Origin: Halobacteriales archaeon QS_9_70_65
GTDB lineage: Archaea > Halobacteriota > Halobacteria > Halobacteriales > Haloarculaceae
NCBI GenBank assembly: GCA_003023535.1
Contig: PXSC01000031.1
Span: forward strand, 1-18,312
Length of the DNA stretch: 18,312 nt
Direction of reading: 5' to 3'
This document shows, piece by piece, positions 1 to 7,464 of this stretch; position 1 is the stretch's first letter, and the number at the start of each line of letters is the position of its first letter. Made by a program: the position numbers and the translations under genes. The notes beneath the pieces are model-generated. The model had not been told where the DNA came from. It did no database searches and saw nothing but the letters and a program-made list of their open reading frames with translations.

Positions 1-1764
1 TCCGCGTCGGCGAATCCGCCGCCGATGTTGAAGCTACGGTACCCCTCGAGAACGTCGTTCGACGTCGCCTCGACGGTGACGATGACGTCCATCGGGTCCG
101 GGAACTCGCCGTTGTTCTGCTTGTAGGCGTCCATCGTGAGCGCGACCAGCCCGGCCAGCACGGGCCCGGACATGCTCGTCCCGGAGAGCTTGCCGTAGAA
201 CGGCTCCTGGGCGCTGTCGACCTGCACCTGCACGTTGCGGACCAACGCGCCGTAGCCCTGCAGTGGGTCGCCAGGGTTCATCGTACTCAGGAGGAAGTTC
301 CCGGGTGTTCCCGCGCTCGGACGGTAGACGCCGTAGGGACGGCTGGTTTCCGGCGGTTCGAAGTACTGCCACGTCAGGGTGTAACTGACGCCCGTGCTCC
401 GGAACGGGTCGACCTCCAGGACGTACTCGCTGTCGAGATCGAGCGCCGCGATGATCGTCTCCGTCGTGTTGCCGACTCCCTGCGTCGAGGAGGCGACGGC
501 GTCGCCGTCCTCGCCGCCCTGCCGCAGGAAGAGATCGAGGTCGTCGGTCGGCCGGTCCCAGGTCAACTGCGCCCGAACGAAGCCGGGAGTGGCGCCGCCG
601 TCGGCGGTCGCCTCCGGCGTCAGGTCGTAGAAGTCGCTCTGTCCCGTGTCCGGCCCGACGATGGTCGACCCGCCGGGCGCGAGCGTGCCCGTTTCCTCCT
701 GCTCGCCGCTGGCGGGTTCCAGGTTGTCGACATCGGTCTGCCGCTTGAACACCTCCTGGTTCTCGAAGGCCGTCCGCCGGTCGTAGTTGGTCTTGTAGTC
801 CGGGTCGTCGCCGTCGTAGTTCTCGGGATCGCGGCCGCGCGAGGAGAAGTCCGTCACCTCGCGGGCGTCGTCGGTCGCCGCCGACGCCAGCACGTGCGGT
901 GCCTTCCCGTAGTTCGAGAGCGTGTTCGTCCCCGGCCCGCCGTTGCCGGCCGAGAAGACGGGGACGATGCCCTCGCGGAACGCCTCGTAGGTGGCGACGT
1001 TCAGCGCGGCGCTCGGACTGTAGTCGGCGTCGTTGCCGCTGATGGGTCCGTAGGAGTTGTTCACGACCTGAATGTCGTGTCGCCCCTCGCGCTGCAGTTC
1101 GATCATGTGGTTGTAGGCGCCGACCACGTTCAGCAGGATGCCGCCGCCGAGCGCGTAAACCGTGAGGTCGGCGTCGGGGGCCATCCCGCGGTGCTGGCCG
1201 TCGCTGGCACTCCCCTCACCGGTGGCGGTCCCGGAGACGTGTGTCCCGTGACCGGTTCCGCCGGTGTTGACGGGGCCGACGTCCGTCCACAGCGATTCGT
1301 CGCTGTCCAGCGGGTTGGTAAACTGGTAGTTCGCCCGGAGGCTGTCGGAGAAGTCGGGGTGGCTCCCGTCGACCCCCGAGTCGATGACCGCGGCGTGGAT
1401 TGACTCGCCGGAGTAGCGCCGACCGGTGGTCTGGACGGCCTCCGCTCCCGTCACCTCACGGGCGTCGGCATTGTGGTACTCGATGTCGCGGTTGGCCTCG
1501 ACGGACGCGACCGTCGAGAAACTCGAGACACGGTCGATCTGTTCGCCCGTCATCCGGGCGTACGCGACGGGAAGCGCGGAGAAGGCGTGATAGCCGTCCA
1601 CCAGGTCGAACTGGTCGAGGGTGTCCACGTTCTTGGACACCGCCGGTGGTGTCGAGCTGGGGGTCTACGGTCCGGTTCGTCGATGCGGCGCCGGGGCCCG
1701 AGAACAACCCGGCGACACCGACCGTACCCGCTACCTTGATGATATCTCGCCTGTCGTACGACAT
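1..1764 (-). pseudogene. S8 (subtilisin-like) serine protease, secreted; C-terminus off the window, frame break near the N-terminus
   Basis: This is an extracellular serine endopeptidase of family S8. The start at 1764 opens with a Tat-type signal (MSYDRRDIIKVAG, then a hydrophobic stretch ending GPGAAS). A propeptide (QFDLVDGYHAFSALPVAYA) follows. The catalytic triad is present: Asp in VIDSGVDGSHPD (about 1380), His in GHGTHVSG (about 1245) and Ser in GTSMSGP (about 175), with NNSYG as the oxyanion region (about 1050). The signal frame does not join the protease frame. The signal frame runs on to a stop at 1456, while the protease frame is open only from 1664 leftward, a +1 shift near 1600-1664. 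Relatives have another propeptide strand here, so a short deletion is likely. About 165 residues (roughly 300-830) with a beta-sandwich, PPC-like look separate the SSRG and GTSMSGP blocks. The gene would be active if the frame break is a sequence error. Family assignment is certain. Confidence 0.88.
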
Positions 1765-1786
1765 GGAATCAATCGGAGGGCGTCGC

Positions 1787-1793
1787 GTAAATA
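1787..1793 (-). promoter_or_regulatory. TATA-like box of the S8 protease gene
   Basis: TATTTAC read on the minus strand ends 23 bases before the ATG at 1764. That is the spacing expected for a haloarchaeal leaderless transcript starting at or next to the start codon. It also favours the start at 1764 over the in-frame start farther upstream at 1998. Confidence 0.5.
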
Positions 1794-1866
1794 CAGTTCG
1801 GACGAGGGCGTCCAAACGTCCCGGTCGTTCGCGATCGCGCGGTACGTATCGCCCGCTCGATACATC

Positions 1867-2139
1867 TCGTTCCGTGACGTCGCACGCCGGCTGCGCCGCC
1901 GCGCGCCGTGCACCGTCCTCTTCGTGGCGGCCGACGCCGACGCCGTCCGGTGCGAGACCGTCGTCGACACCAGAAACGGCGAGAAAGACGGAAAGCACGG
2001 TGCCGCCACCACCGTCGAGATATCCGACGTCGTGGCCTCGGGCGACGGGCCGACCGGGTGACGAGACGACCCCGGCGGCGAGGACACGGTCGTCCGCGGG
2101 TTCGACCGGACGGCGCTGTCGCCGAAGCAGCCGGAGTGA
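1867..2139 (+). pseudogene. Coding-like remnant with an in-frame TGA, function unknown
   Basis: This frame has the strong G/C third-position bias of the real genes here. It reads ...APCTVLFVAADADAVRCE..., then TTVEISDVVASGDGPTG, then TGA at 2059-2061. It continues in the same frame as RDDPGGEDTVVRGFDRTALS... to a second TGA at 2137-2139. The opposite strand translates to Ser/Thr/Arg-rich text, the usual antisense shadow of haloarchaeal coding DNA. No convincing start codon or promoter is visible, and the upstream part reads as Arg-rich filler, so the 5' end appears lost. The family is not recognised. The stop ends 3 bases before the convergent sugar dehydrogenase stop. It could be a decayed gene or chance GC-rich sequence. 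Confidence 0.4.
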
Positions 2140-2142
2140 GCT

Positions 2143-3234
2143 TCAGGCCGGGGAGAGCCGGACCAGCGGCGCCGACTCGGCGTCGACGGCGACGTAGAGC
2201 CGGCCCGCGGGATCGTCGGCGACGGCCCGGACGCGCCACCCCCGGTCGGCCAGCAGCGGCGCCCGTTCGTCGACCGCGCGGCCGTCGACCGACAGCCGGC
2301 CGAGGTACTGGCAGACGTAGGCTGGCCCCGTGACGCCCTCGCGGTCGGCGTGGGAGACGCCGACCGGGTCGTCGGTGCCGTAGTTGCACGCCTCCGAGGC
2401 CACCGGCCACCCGTAGTCGCCGCCGGCCTCGAGGACGTTCACCTCGTCGCCGTCCTCCTCGCCGTGTTCGTGCTCCCACAGCGCCCCCGTCTCCGGGTGG
2501 ACGGCCAGCCCCTGCGGGTTCCGGTGGCCGTAGGTGAAGATGCTATCCCTGACCCCCGGTTCGTCGACGAACGGATTGTCCTCGGGCGCCGACCCGTCGG
2601 GTGCGAGCCGCAGCACCGCTCCGAGTTCATTCGAGCGGTCGCGGGCGACGTGGCCGGGGCCGAAGTTCTTGAACTGCCGGTCGCCCGCGGTCACGTAGAG
2701 GCGGTCGTCGGGCCCGACGACGACCCGGGAGCCGTAGTGGGCGTCGGAGTCGACGAACGGCTCGGCGACGTGCAGCCGCTCGAAGCCGGTCAGCCGGCCG
2801 GCCGCGGCGTCGAGCCGACCCCGCCCGAGGTGCGTCGCCGACCGCCCGGCGTCGTCGGCCGCCGCGTAGGTCAGGTACACCTCCGGCTCCGGCTCCGGCT
2901 CCGAGTCGCCGCGGACCGCCACGTCGAGCAGCCCGCCCTGTCCCGCGGCGTACACCTCGGGCGCCCCCTCGACGGTCCGGGCGTCGTCGGCCTCGGGGTC
3001 GACGAGCCGCAGCCGACCGGGCCGTTCGGTGACCAGCAGCCGCCCGTCGCGGAGGACGGCGATTCCCCACGGACGCTCGAGGTCGTCGACGACCGTCTCG
3101 ACGGCGAACCGCTCGCCGCCGCTCTCGCCGTCCGTCGCCGGCTCGTCCGTCCCCGCCCCGTCCGGCGCGCCGCCGGCACAGCCCGCCAGCCCGGCCGCAC
3201 CGGCGGCGACCGCCAGGTACGTTCGTCTTCGCAT
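2143..3234 (-). CDS. PQQ-dependent sugar dehydrogenase (GSDH family) lipoprotein, probably lacking a C-terminal block
   Basis: This is a six-bladed beta-propeller dehydrogenase that would oxidise an aldose or related sugar at the cell surface using PQQ. The N-terminus is a Tat-like lipoprotein signal (RRRTYLAVAAGAAGLAGC; lipobox Cys19). Family motifs follow in order: RPWGIAVLRDGRLLVTER, SDAHYGSRVVVGPD (conserved His), YGHRNPQGLAVHPE, HEHGEEDGDEVN (calcium-site region) and GGDYGWPVASEACNYG. Near residue 307 (about 2303-2325) the protein passes directly from VTGPAYV to CQYLGRLSVDG. From memory of relatives, about 40 residues belong there, including a segment like YDGDAFP...GDLFVGALAG. The present length of 363 residues is short for the family. 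The reading frame is kept. Whether a propeller lacking part of its last blade folds is doubtful. The family call is secure. Confidence 0.85.
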   Translation of the reverse strand: MRRRTYLAVAAGAAGLAGCAGGAPDGAGTDEPATDGESGGERFAVETVVDDLERPWGIAVLRDGRLLVTERPGRLRLVDPEADDARTVEGAPEVYAAGQGGLLDVAVRGDSEPEPEPEVYLTYAAADDAGRSATHLGRGRLDAAAGRLTGFERLHVAEPFVDSDAHYGSRVVVGPDDRLYVTAGDRQFKNFGPGHVARDRSNELGAVLRLAPDGSAPEDNPFVDEPGVRDSIFTYGHRNPQGLAVHPETGALWEHEHGEEDGDEVNVLEAGGDYGWPVASEACNYGTDDPVGVSHADREGVTGPAYVCQYLGRLSVDGRAVDERAPLLADRGWRVRAVADDPAGRLYVAVDAESAPLVRLSPA

Positions 3235-3319
3235 GTGGCTCTCGGCGAGCGTTCGGCTCCCGGACGGTTATGCCCCGGCCTTCCGGCCGGTCCTGGCGGC
3301 GATCGACGTCCCGACCGCA

Positions 3320-3326
3320 TTTATAT
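3320..3326 (+). promoter_or_regulatory. TATA-like box of the bPH2 gene pair
   Basis: TTTATAT ends 21 bases before the ATG at 3348. This fits a leaderless haloarchaeal promoter in the 113-base gap between divergent genes. It supports the start at 3348 over the longer in-frame reading from 3270. Confidence 0.6.
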
Positions 3327-3347
3327 CCGTCCGGAGAATCCCCACTC

Positions 3348-3860
3348 ATGTCCGATGATCCCGCGACGCTCGGGTGGCTGACGCTCGACGAGGACGAGGA
3401 ACTGCTGTGGTCGAGCGGACCGCACAGGTACAGCCTCGTTCCGGCCCTGGCGGTCGGGATTCCGCTGTCGGTCGTCCTCATCGGGCTCCCCATCATCGCC
3501 GGAGCGTACCTCACCTACACGAACACCAGCTACGTCGTCACCAGCGCGGGCCTCTACAAGAAGACGGGCGTCCTCTCGCGCGACGTCCAGAAGATCGGCT
3601 TCGACAAGGTCCAGAACACCGCCTACAGCCAGAGCGCCGTCGGCTCGTACTTCGGGTACGGCGACGTCGACATCTCGACGGCCGGCAGCGGTGGAACCGA
3701 GATGCGATTCCGGTCGGTTCCCGAGCCCGCGGAGGTCCAGCAACGGGTCAACCGGCGGGTCAAGGACGCCGAACCGGGCGACGAGGGGAAGGCCGACGTC
3801 CTCGACGAGGTCCTCGAGGAGCTGCGTGCCATCCGCGCGGAACTGGAAGCGGACGGATGA
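3348..3860 (+). CDS. bPH2 (bacterial PH-like, YdbS/YdbT-type) membrane protein, first of a pair
   Basis: This is a small membrane protein of 170 residues. A short acidic N-terminus (WLTLDEDEELLWSSGPHRYS) leads to a hydrophobic hairpin of about 45 residues, then one bPH2 domain (PF03703 type). The domain begins at the hallmark TNTSYVVTSAGLYKKTGVLSRD and includes KIGFDKVQNTAYSQS and YFGYGDVDISTAGS. The C-terminal tail is an acidic amphipathic helix (DVLDEVLEELRAIRAELE). Function in archaea is not established; bacterial relatives act at the membrane. The stop overlaps the next start by 4 bases (ATGA), so the two proteins are translationally coupled and probably work together. The start is set by a TATA box 21 bases upstream. 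The gene is intact. Confidence 0.88.
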   Translation: MSDDPATLGWLTLDEDEELLWSSGPHRYSLVPALAVGIPLSVVLIGLPIIAGAYLTYTNTSYVVTSAGLYKKTGVLSRDVQKIGFDKVQNTAYSQSAVGSYFGYGDVDISTAGSGGTEMRFRSVPEPAEVQQRVNRRVKDAEPGDEGKADVLDEVLEELRAIRAELEADG

Positions 3861-4396
3861 CCGACGAGTGGCTCCGGCTCGAGGCCGGCGAGACCGTCCA
3901 GTGGGAGGCCCGTCCTCGGCTCGTGCGGGCTGCTCCGGGCGTGCTCGCCGGGCTCGCGGTCGCCGTCGTCGCGGTCGCGGGCGGGGTCGCCGTCGACCCG
4001 CTCGCCCTCGGGCTCCTGCTCGCGGCGCCGCTTCCGGCGGGCTACGCGTACCTCCGGGTCGTCAACACGCGGTACGCCGTCACCGACCGGGCGCTGTACC
4101 GGAAGCAGGGGGTCGTCGGCATCGACCAGCGGACGGTCGAACTGGGCCGCGTCCAGAACACCCGCGCGACGCAGAACGTCACCGGAACGCTGTTCGGCCA
4201 CGGAACCGTCGAAATCGAGGTTGCCGGCGGTCGCGAGCTCCGGTTCGCCGACATCCACGACCCGAACGACGTCCGCCGGCGGATAGAGCGGCTGGGCGGC
4301 GGCACGTCGGCCGTCCCCGGAACCGTCGACCAGTGGCGGGCCGTCCGCGACGAGTTGCGCGCCATCCGCCGGTCGCTCGAGCGTCAGTTGAAGTAG
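3857..4396 (+). CDS. bPH2 (YdbS/YdbT-type) membrane protein, second of a pair
   Basis: This is a paralogue of the preceding protein, 179 residues. The N-terminus (EWLRLEAGETVQWEARPR) resembles that of its neighbour. Two hydrophobic segments follow (LAGLAVAVVAVAGGVAV and LALGLLLAAPLPAGYAYL), then a bPH2 domain starting at VVNTRYAVTDRALYRKQG, with ELGRVQNTRATQN and LFGHGTVEIEVAGG. The C-terminal helix ends DELRAIRRSLERQLK and shares ELRAIR with the first protein, which suggests the tails pair. The start is the ATGA overlap with the upstream gene. The 3' end overlaps the convergent redoxin pseudogene by 13 bases. The gene is intact. Its biochemical role is unknown; a membrane-associated heteromer with its neighbour is inferred. 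Confidence 0.87.
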   Translation: MTDEWLRLEAGETVQWEARPRLVRAAPGVLAGLAVAVVAVAGGVAVDPLALGLLLAAPLPAGYAYLRVVNTRYAVTDRALYRKQGVVGIDQRTVELGRVQNTRATQNVTGTLFGHGTVEIEVAGGRELRFADIHDPNDVRRRIERLGGGTSAVPGTVDQWRAVRDELRAIRRSLERQLK

Positions 4397-4846
4397 GCGC
4401 CGTAGTCGACGGTGACGTCGGGCTCCGCTCTCGAACTGACCGCCGCGACGGCGTCGGCGACCCGCGCGACCGGCGAGGGATCCGGGCGGGCGAAGGCGTC
4501 GTCGGCCGACCACGCGAACCGCACCTCCCAGTCGGTGCCGACGAGGACCGCCGCCCGTCCGGGAACGCCGTAGTGGCCCTCCCACTCCTCGCGCCGGACG
4601 CCGTAGCGGTCGGCGGCGCTCCCGCCGTCGCCGAGCAGCGCCATCGGCAGGTCGTACCGGTCGGCGTAGGCCGCCGCGGCGTAGATACTGTCGGCCGTGA
4701 CCGTCCACACCTGCAGGCCGTCGCCGTGCCAGCCGGCGTCGCCCATCGCGACCAACTCGGCGGTCACCGTCGGCAGGAAGGTCGCGGGCGCGAACCACAG
4801 CAACCGGCAGCGAGAAGTCCGGCGCCGTCCGTCCCTCGCGTATCAT
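4384..4846 (-). pseudogene. Redoxin-fold (AhpC/TSA-like) protein without cysteine, broken after codon 15
   Basis: The start at 4846 gives MIREGRTAPDFSLP, the classic opening of a peroxiredoxin or thioredoxin-like protein. That frame then becomes Arg-rich nonsense. One frame over, from about 4803, the fold resumes: LWFAPATFLPTVTAEL, LQVWTVTADSIYAAAAYADR, LPMALLGDGG, GRAAVLVGTDWEVRFAWSAD. The shift is +1, at about 4800-4806. Relatives have roughly 15-20 residues between these blocks, so a short deletion with frame loss is likely rather than a single-base error. No Cys occurs at the peroxidatic position (WFAPATFLPTVT) or elsewhere in the fold. Haloarchaea do carry Cys-free redoxin relatives, so the catalytic loss may predate the break. 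A TTG at 4803 could start a truncated product. Confidence 0.7.
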
Positions 4847-4852
4847 GCCGGC

Positions 4853-4869
4853 CCTTCCGGCGCGGAAGG
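4853..4869 (-). terminator. Hairpin between the carboxylase and redoxin genes
   Basis: CCTTCC, GGCGC, GGAAGG forms a 6-bp stem in the 64-base gap after the carboxyltransferase stop. A second GC-rich fold (CGGGG, TGTCG, CCCCG) lies beside it. There is no T-run, which haloarchaeal terminators usually have, so a termination role is only a guess. Confidence 0.2.
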
Positions 4870-4910
4870 CTTGTGTCTGCCGCCGGGCGGGGTGTCGCCC
4901 CGTGGGTCGT

Positions 4911-6615
4911 CTACAGCACCGTGCCGTGTTTCTTCGAGGGCCGGTCCTTCTTGACGTCCTCGTAGAAGTCGAAGCGGGCGGCGAGCTGCTCCCGCAGCGA
5001 CGACGGCGGGATCACCTCGTCGATGACGACTTCGCTCGCCATCCGCCGGACGTCGATGTCCTCGCGGTACTCCTCGCGGAGCCGCCGTTCCGTCTCCGCG
5101 CGCTCCTCGGGGTCGTCGATCTCGGCGAGCTTCCGGGCGTAAACGGCGTTGATGGCCGCCTCGGGGCCCATGATGCCGATCTCGCCGGACGGCAGCGCGA
5201 TCGTCGACTCGGGGTCGTAGGCCGGCCCCGACATGGCGTAGATGCCCGCGCCGTAGGCCTTCCGGACGATGACGCACTGTTTGGGAACCGTCGCCTCGCT
5301 GGTCGCGTAGATCATCTTCTTGCCCTGCTCGAGGATGCCGTCCTTCTCGACCTGCGAGCCGGCCATGAACCCCGGCGTGTCGCAGAGGTACAACAGCGGG
5401 ACATTGTAGGCGTCGCACGTCCAGGCGAACCCCGCGGCCTTCTCGGCGGCGTCGGGGAAGATGGCGCCGGCCCGCTGGGCGGGCTGGTTGGCGACGACGC
5501 CGACCGACCGGCCGTCGAGGTGGGCGAAGCCGGTGAGGATTTCGGGGCCGTAGTCCGGCTGGAGCTCGAAAAACGAATCCCGGTCGACGACCCGCTCGAT
5601 GACGTCCCGCATGTCGTAGCTCTTGTTGGGGTCCTGCGGGACGACGGAGTCGATGCCGTCGGGCTCGTACTTCGGCGGCGTCGGCGTCGCTTTGGGCGGC
5701 CGCTCGTCGCTGTTGTCCGGCAGATACCCGACGAGCTCGGCGACCAGCTGCCGGGCGTGCCGTTCGTCGCGGGCGACGAGGTCGGCGCTGCCGGACTCGC
5801 CGGCGTGGACGGCCGGCCCGCCGAGCTCCTGCAGGGAGATGTCCTCGCCGGTCACCATCTCGACCATCCGCGGGGAGGCGATGGCCATCGACGACATCCC
5901 CTCGACCATCACGGTGAAATCCGCGAAAACGGGCGTGTAGGCGGCGCCGGCGATGCACGGCCCGTACAGCACGCAGATCTGTGGCACCCGCCCCGACAGC
6001 CGCGAGTGGTTGTAGTAGTACTTGCCGATGCCCTCGCGGTTGGCGAAAAAGCCCGTCTGCTGGTCGATACGGCCGCCCGAGGAGTCCATCAGGTACAGCA
6101 CCGGCTTGCCCGTCTTCAGCGCGCGCTGCTGCATCCGGAGGAACTTCTCGACGCCTTTTGCGGCCATCGACCCGCGCTTGACGGTGTAGTCGTTGGCCAT
6201 GAAGTGGACGTCGCGGCCCTCGAACTCCGCGGCGCCGGTCAACAGCCCGTCGGCCGGCAGCTGGTCGTCGGCGTCGAACTCCGCGAACGTGCCGTCCTCG
6301 AAGGTCAGGCCGTCCTCGCCGTCGCCGGACTCCGTCCGGCTGCCCGAGGAGCGTTGCTCCTCGCTCCGGGAGCTGTTCTTTGTACTTCTCGGGACCGCCC
6401 TGCTCTATGGCTTCGATCTGCTCGAGCAGCTCCGCCTCGCGGTCGGTCGGGCCCAGGTCGTCCGCGACCGGCGAGCGGTCGGCCTCGCCGGTCGCCGCCG
6501 GCTCGTCGGCGTCGCCGACGTAGACCGACACGGCCGTCTCGGCGTGCGTCGCCATCGCCTGGGCGATGGCCTCCGCCTCCTCGACGCTCGCGTCGTCCCC
6601 GATACGGACCTTCAT
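4911..6615 (-). pseudogene. Acyl-CoA (propionyl-CoA-type) carboxylase, carboxyltransferase subunit, frame broken by a palindromic block
   Basis: This is the carboxyltransferase that moves carboxyl from biotin to an acyl-CoA, in haloarchaea typically propionyl- or acetyl-CoA. The N-terminal extension (MKVRIGDDASVEEAEAIAQA, then YVGDADEPAATGE) is of the haloarchaeal type and leads to GGPEKYKEQL. The frame is then lost. It resumes one frame over at GEDGLTFEDGTFAEFDADD and runs to a stop at 4911. It carries FMANDYTVKRGSMAAKGVEK, LYLMDSSGGRIDQQTGFF, VLYGPCIAGAAYTPVFADF (first crotonase half), YLCDTPGFMAGSQ, and YAMSGPAYDPESTIALPSGE (second half, acyl-CoA site). The 49 bases between the blocks (6321-6369) should encode about 16 residues of helix. 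They are instead two perfect hairpins and shift the frame by one. A separate internal start could give the C-terminal 440 residues. Confidence 0.85.
6325..6362. repeat. Two triloop palindromes inside the carboxyltransferase gene
   Basis: GAGGAGC-GTT-GCTCCTC (6346-6362) and CCGGAC-TCC-GTCCGG (6325-6339) are perfect inverted repeats with 3-base loops. They occupy the exact place where the conserved protein sequence and frame are lost. Their style matches the hairpins packed in the 11685-12116 element. Confidence 0.7.
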
Positions 6616-6634
6616 ACCTCAACGGTCCGGCGTA

Positions 6635-6643
6635 CCGACTAAA
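6635..6643 (-). promoter_or_regulatory. TATA-like box of the carboxyltransferase gene
   Basis: TTTAGTCGG on the minus strand has its TTTA 25-28 bases before the ATG at 6615. This is suitable for a leaderless transcript. Confidence 0.45.
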
Positions 6644-6663
6644 CCGTTTTCCATCCCCCCGCC

Positions 6664-6770
6664 GACGGCGCGGCGGTGTGGACGGCGCGGGCAGTGAGGA
6701 CGGCGCGACGGCGCGGACGGTGCGGGCGGTGCGGGGGCGCGGACGGCGCGGCGGTGTGGATGGCGCGGGC
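6664..6770. repeat. Degenerate GC-rich tandem repeat
   Basis: The interval between the FBPase stop and the carboxylase promoter is built from variants of GACGGCGCGG. A 29-base unit at 6664-6692 recurs at 6742-6770 with one mismatch (C to T), 78 bases apart, and shorter copies lie between. No gene is visible in it. Slippage at such repeats would make length vary among strains. Confidence 0.75.
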
Positions 6771-6777
6771 CCACCGG

Positions 6778-7464
6778 TCAGTCCAGCGCCGCCTCGAGGT
6801 CGTCGACGTAGCCGGGATCGCCGACGAACAGCGGCGTCCGCTGGTGGAGTCGCTCCGGCGTCAACTCCAGCAGCGACCGCTCGCCGTCGGAGGAGGCCCC
6901 GCCGGCGGTCTCGACGACGTGGGCGATCGGGTGGGCCTCGAACAGCAGCCGGAGCTTCCCCGCCGGTCGGTCGCGCAGTCCGGGGTAGCCGAAGATTCCC
7001 CCGTAGGTGAGCACCTGGGTGACGTCGCCGAGCATCGCGCCGCCGTACCGGAGCTTCAGCTCCCCGGCGACCCGGTCGGCGTAGGCGGCGAAGGCGTCGG
7101 TCCACTCGGAAACGCGGCCGCCGAAGCCGTAGACGGTCGGCGCCTCGTAGATGCCGAACACCGTCCCCATCGCGTTGTTCGACCGCAGGTTCGAGGAGCC
7201 GTCCAGCGGGTCGCAGGCGACGTGGAGGCGTCCGTCGCCGCCGTCGACGACGGCGTCCCGCTCCTCGCTGGCGTAGCTCCCGACGGCGTCGACGTCGAGC
7301 AGTCGCTCGCAGAGCAGCTCGTCGGCGTAGATGTCGGCGGCCAGCTGTCGCTCGCCGGAGGGGTTCTGCCCCTCGGCGTAGGCGCGGCGGTCGGCCAGCC
7401 CGTCGCGGATCTCCGGGGCCGTCGCCGCGACGACGTCGACGACCGTCCCGATCCCGTCGCTCAT
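6778..7464 (-). CDS. fbp: Class I fructose-1,6-bisphosphatase with an in-frame internal deletion
   Basis: This enzyme hydrolyses fructose 1,6-bisphosphate to fructose 6-phosphate in gluconeogenesis. Metal-site motifs are present: YASEERDAVVD and CDPLDGSSNLRSNN. The C-terminal half is typical: VYGFGGRVSEW, ELKLRYGGAMLGDVTQVLTY and KLRLLFEAHPIAHVVETAGG. At residue 108 (about 7138) GTVFGIYEAP joins directly to TVYGFGG. The class I family always has a block here containing the AGYALYG-type strand; in haloarchaeal enzymes about 50 residues are expected. The protein is 228 residues against roughly 280. The reading frame is preserved, but activity is doubtful. The start overlaps the aldolase stop by 4 bases (ATGA), so it is the second gene of an aldolase-FBPase operon. 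Confidence 0.87.
   Translation of the reverse strand: MSDGIGTVVDVVAATAPEIRDGLADRRAYAEGQNPSGERQLAADIYADELLCERLLDVDAVGSYASEERDAVVDGGDGRLHVACDPLDGSSNLRSNNAMGTVFGIYEAPTVYGFGGRVSEWTDAFAAYADRVAGELKLRYGGAMLGDVTQVLTYGGIFGYPGLRDRPAGKLRLLFEAHPIAHVVETAGGASSDGERSLLELTPERLHQRTPLFVGDPGYVDDLEAALD

Noticed and set aside
1765..1998. An upstream in-frame start for the protease
   Set aside because: The added residues are Arg/Ala/Gly filler without signal features. The Tat signal and the TATA spacing both point to 1764.
2059..2061. Selenocysteine or readthrough at the in-frame TGA
   Set aside because: No selenocysteine element or recognised selenoprotein family is visible, and haloarchaea are not known for it. 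Decay is simpler.
1600..6369. Programmed frameshifting in the protease, redoxin and carboxylase genes
   Set aside because: No slippery heptamer or conserved recoding context is seen, and conserved protein blocks are missing at the sites, which recoding would not explain.
4845..7010. A 721-codon plus-strand open frame
   Set aside because: It is antisense to the carboxyltransferase, which has clear conserved motifs. Long antisense frames are expected at this GC content.
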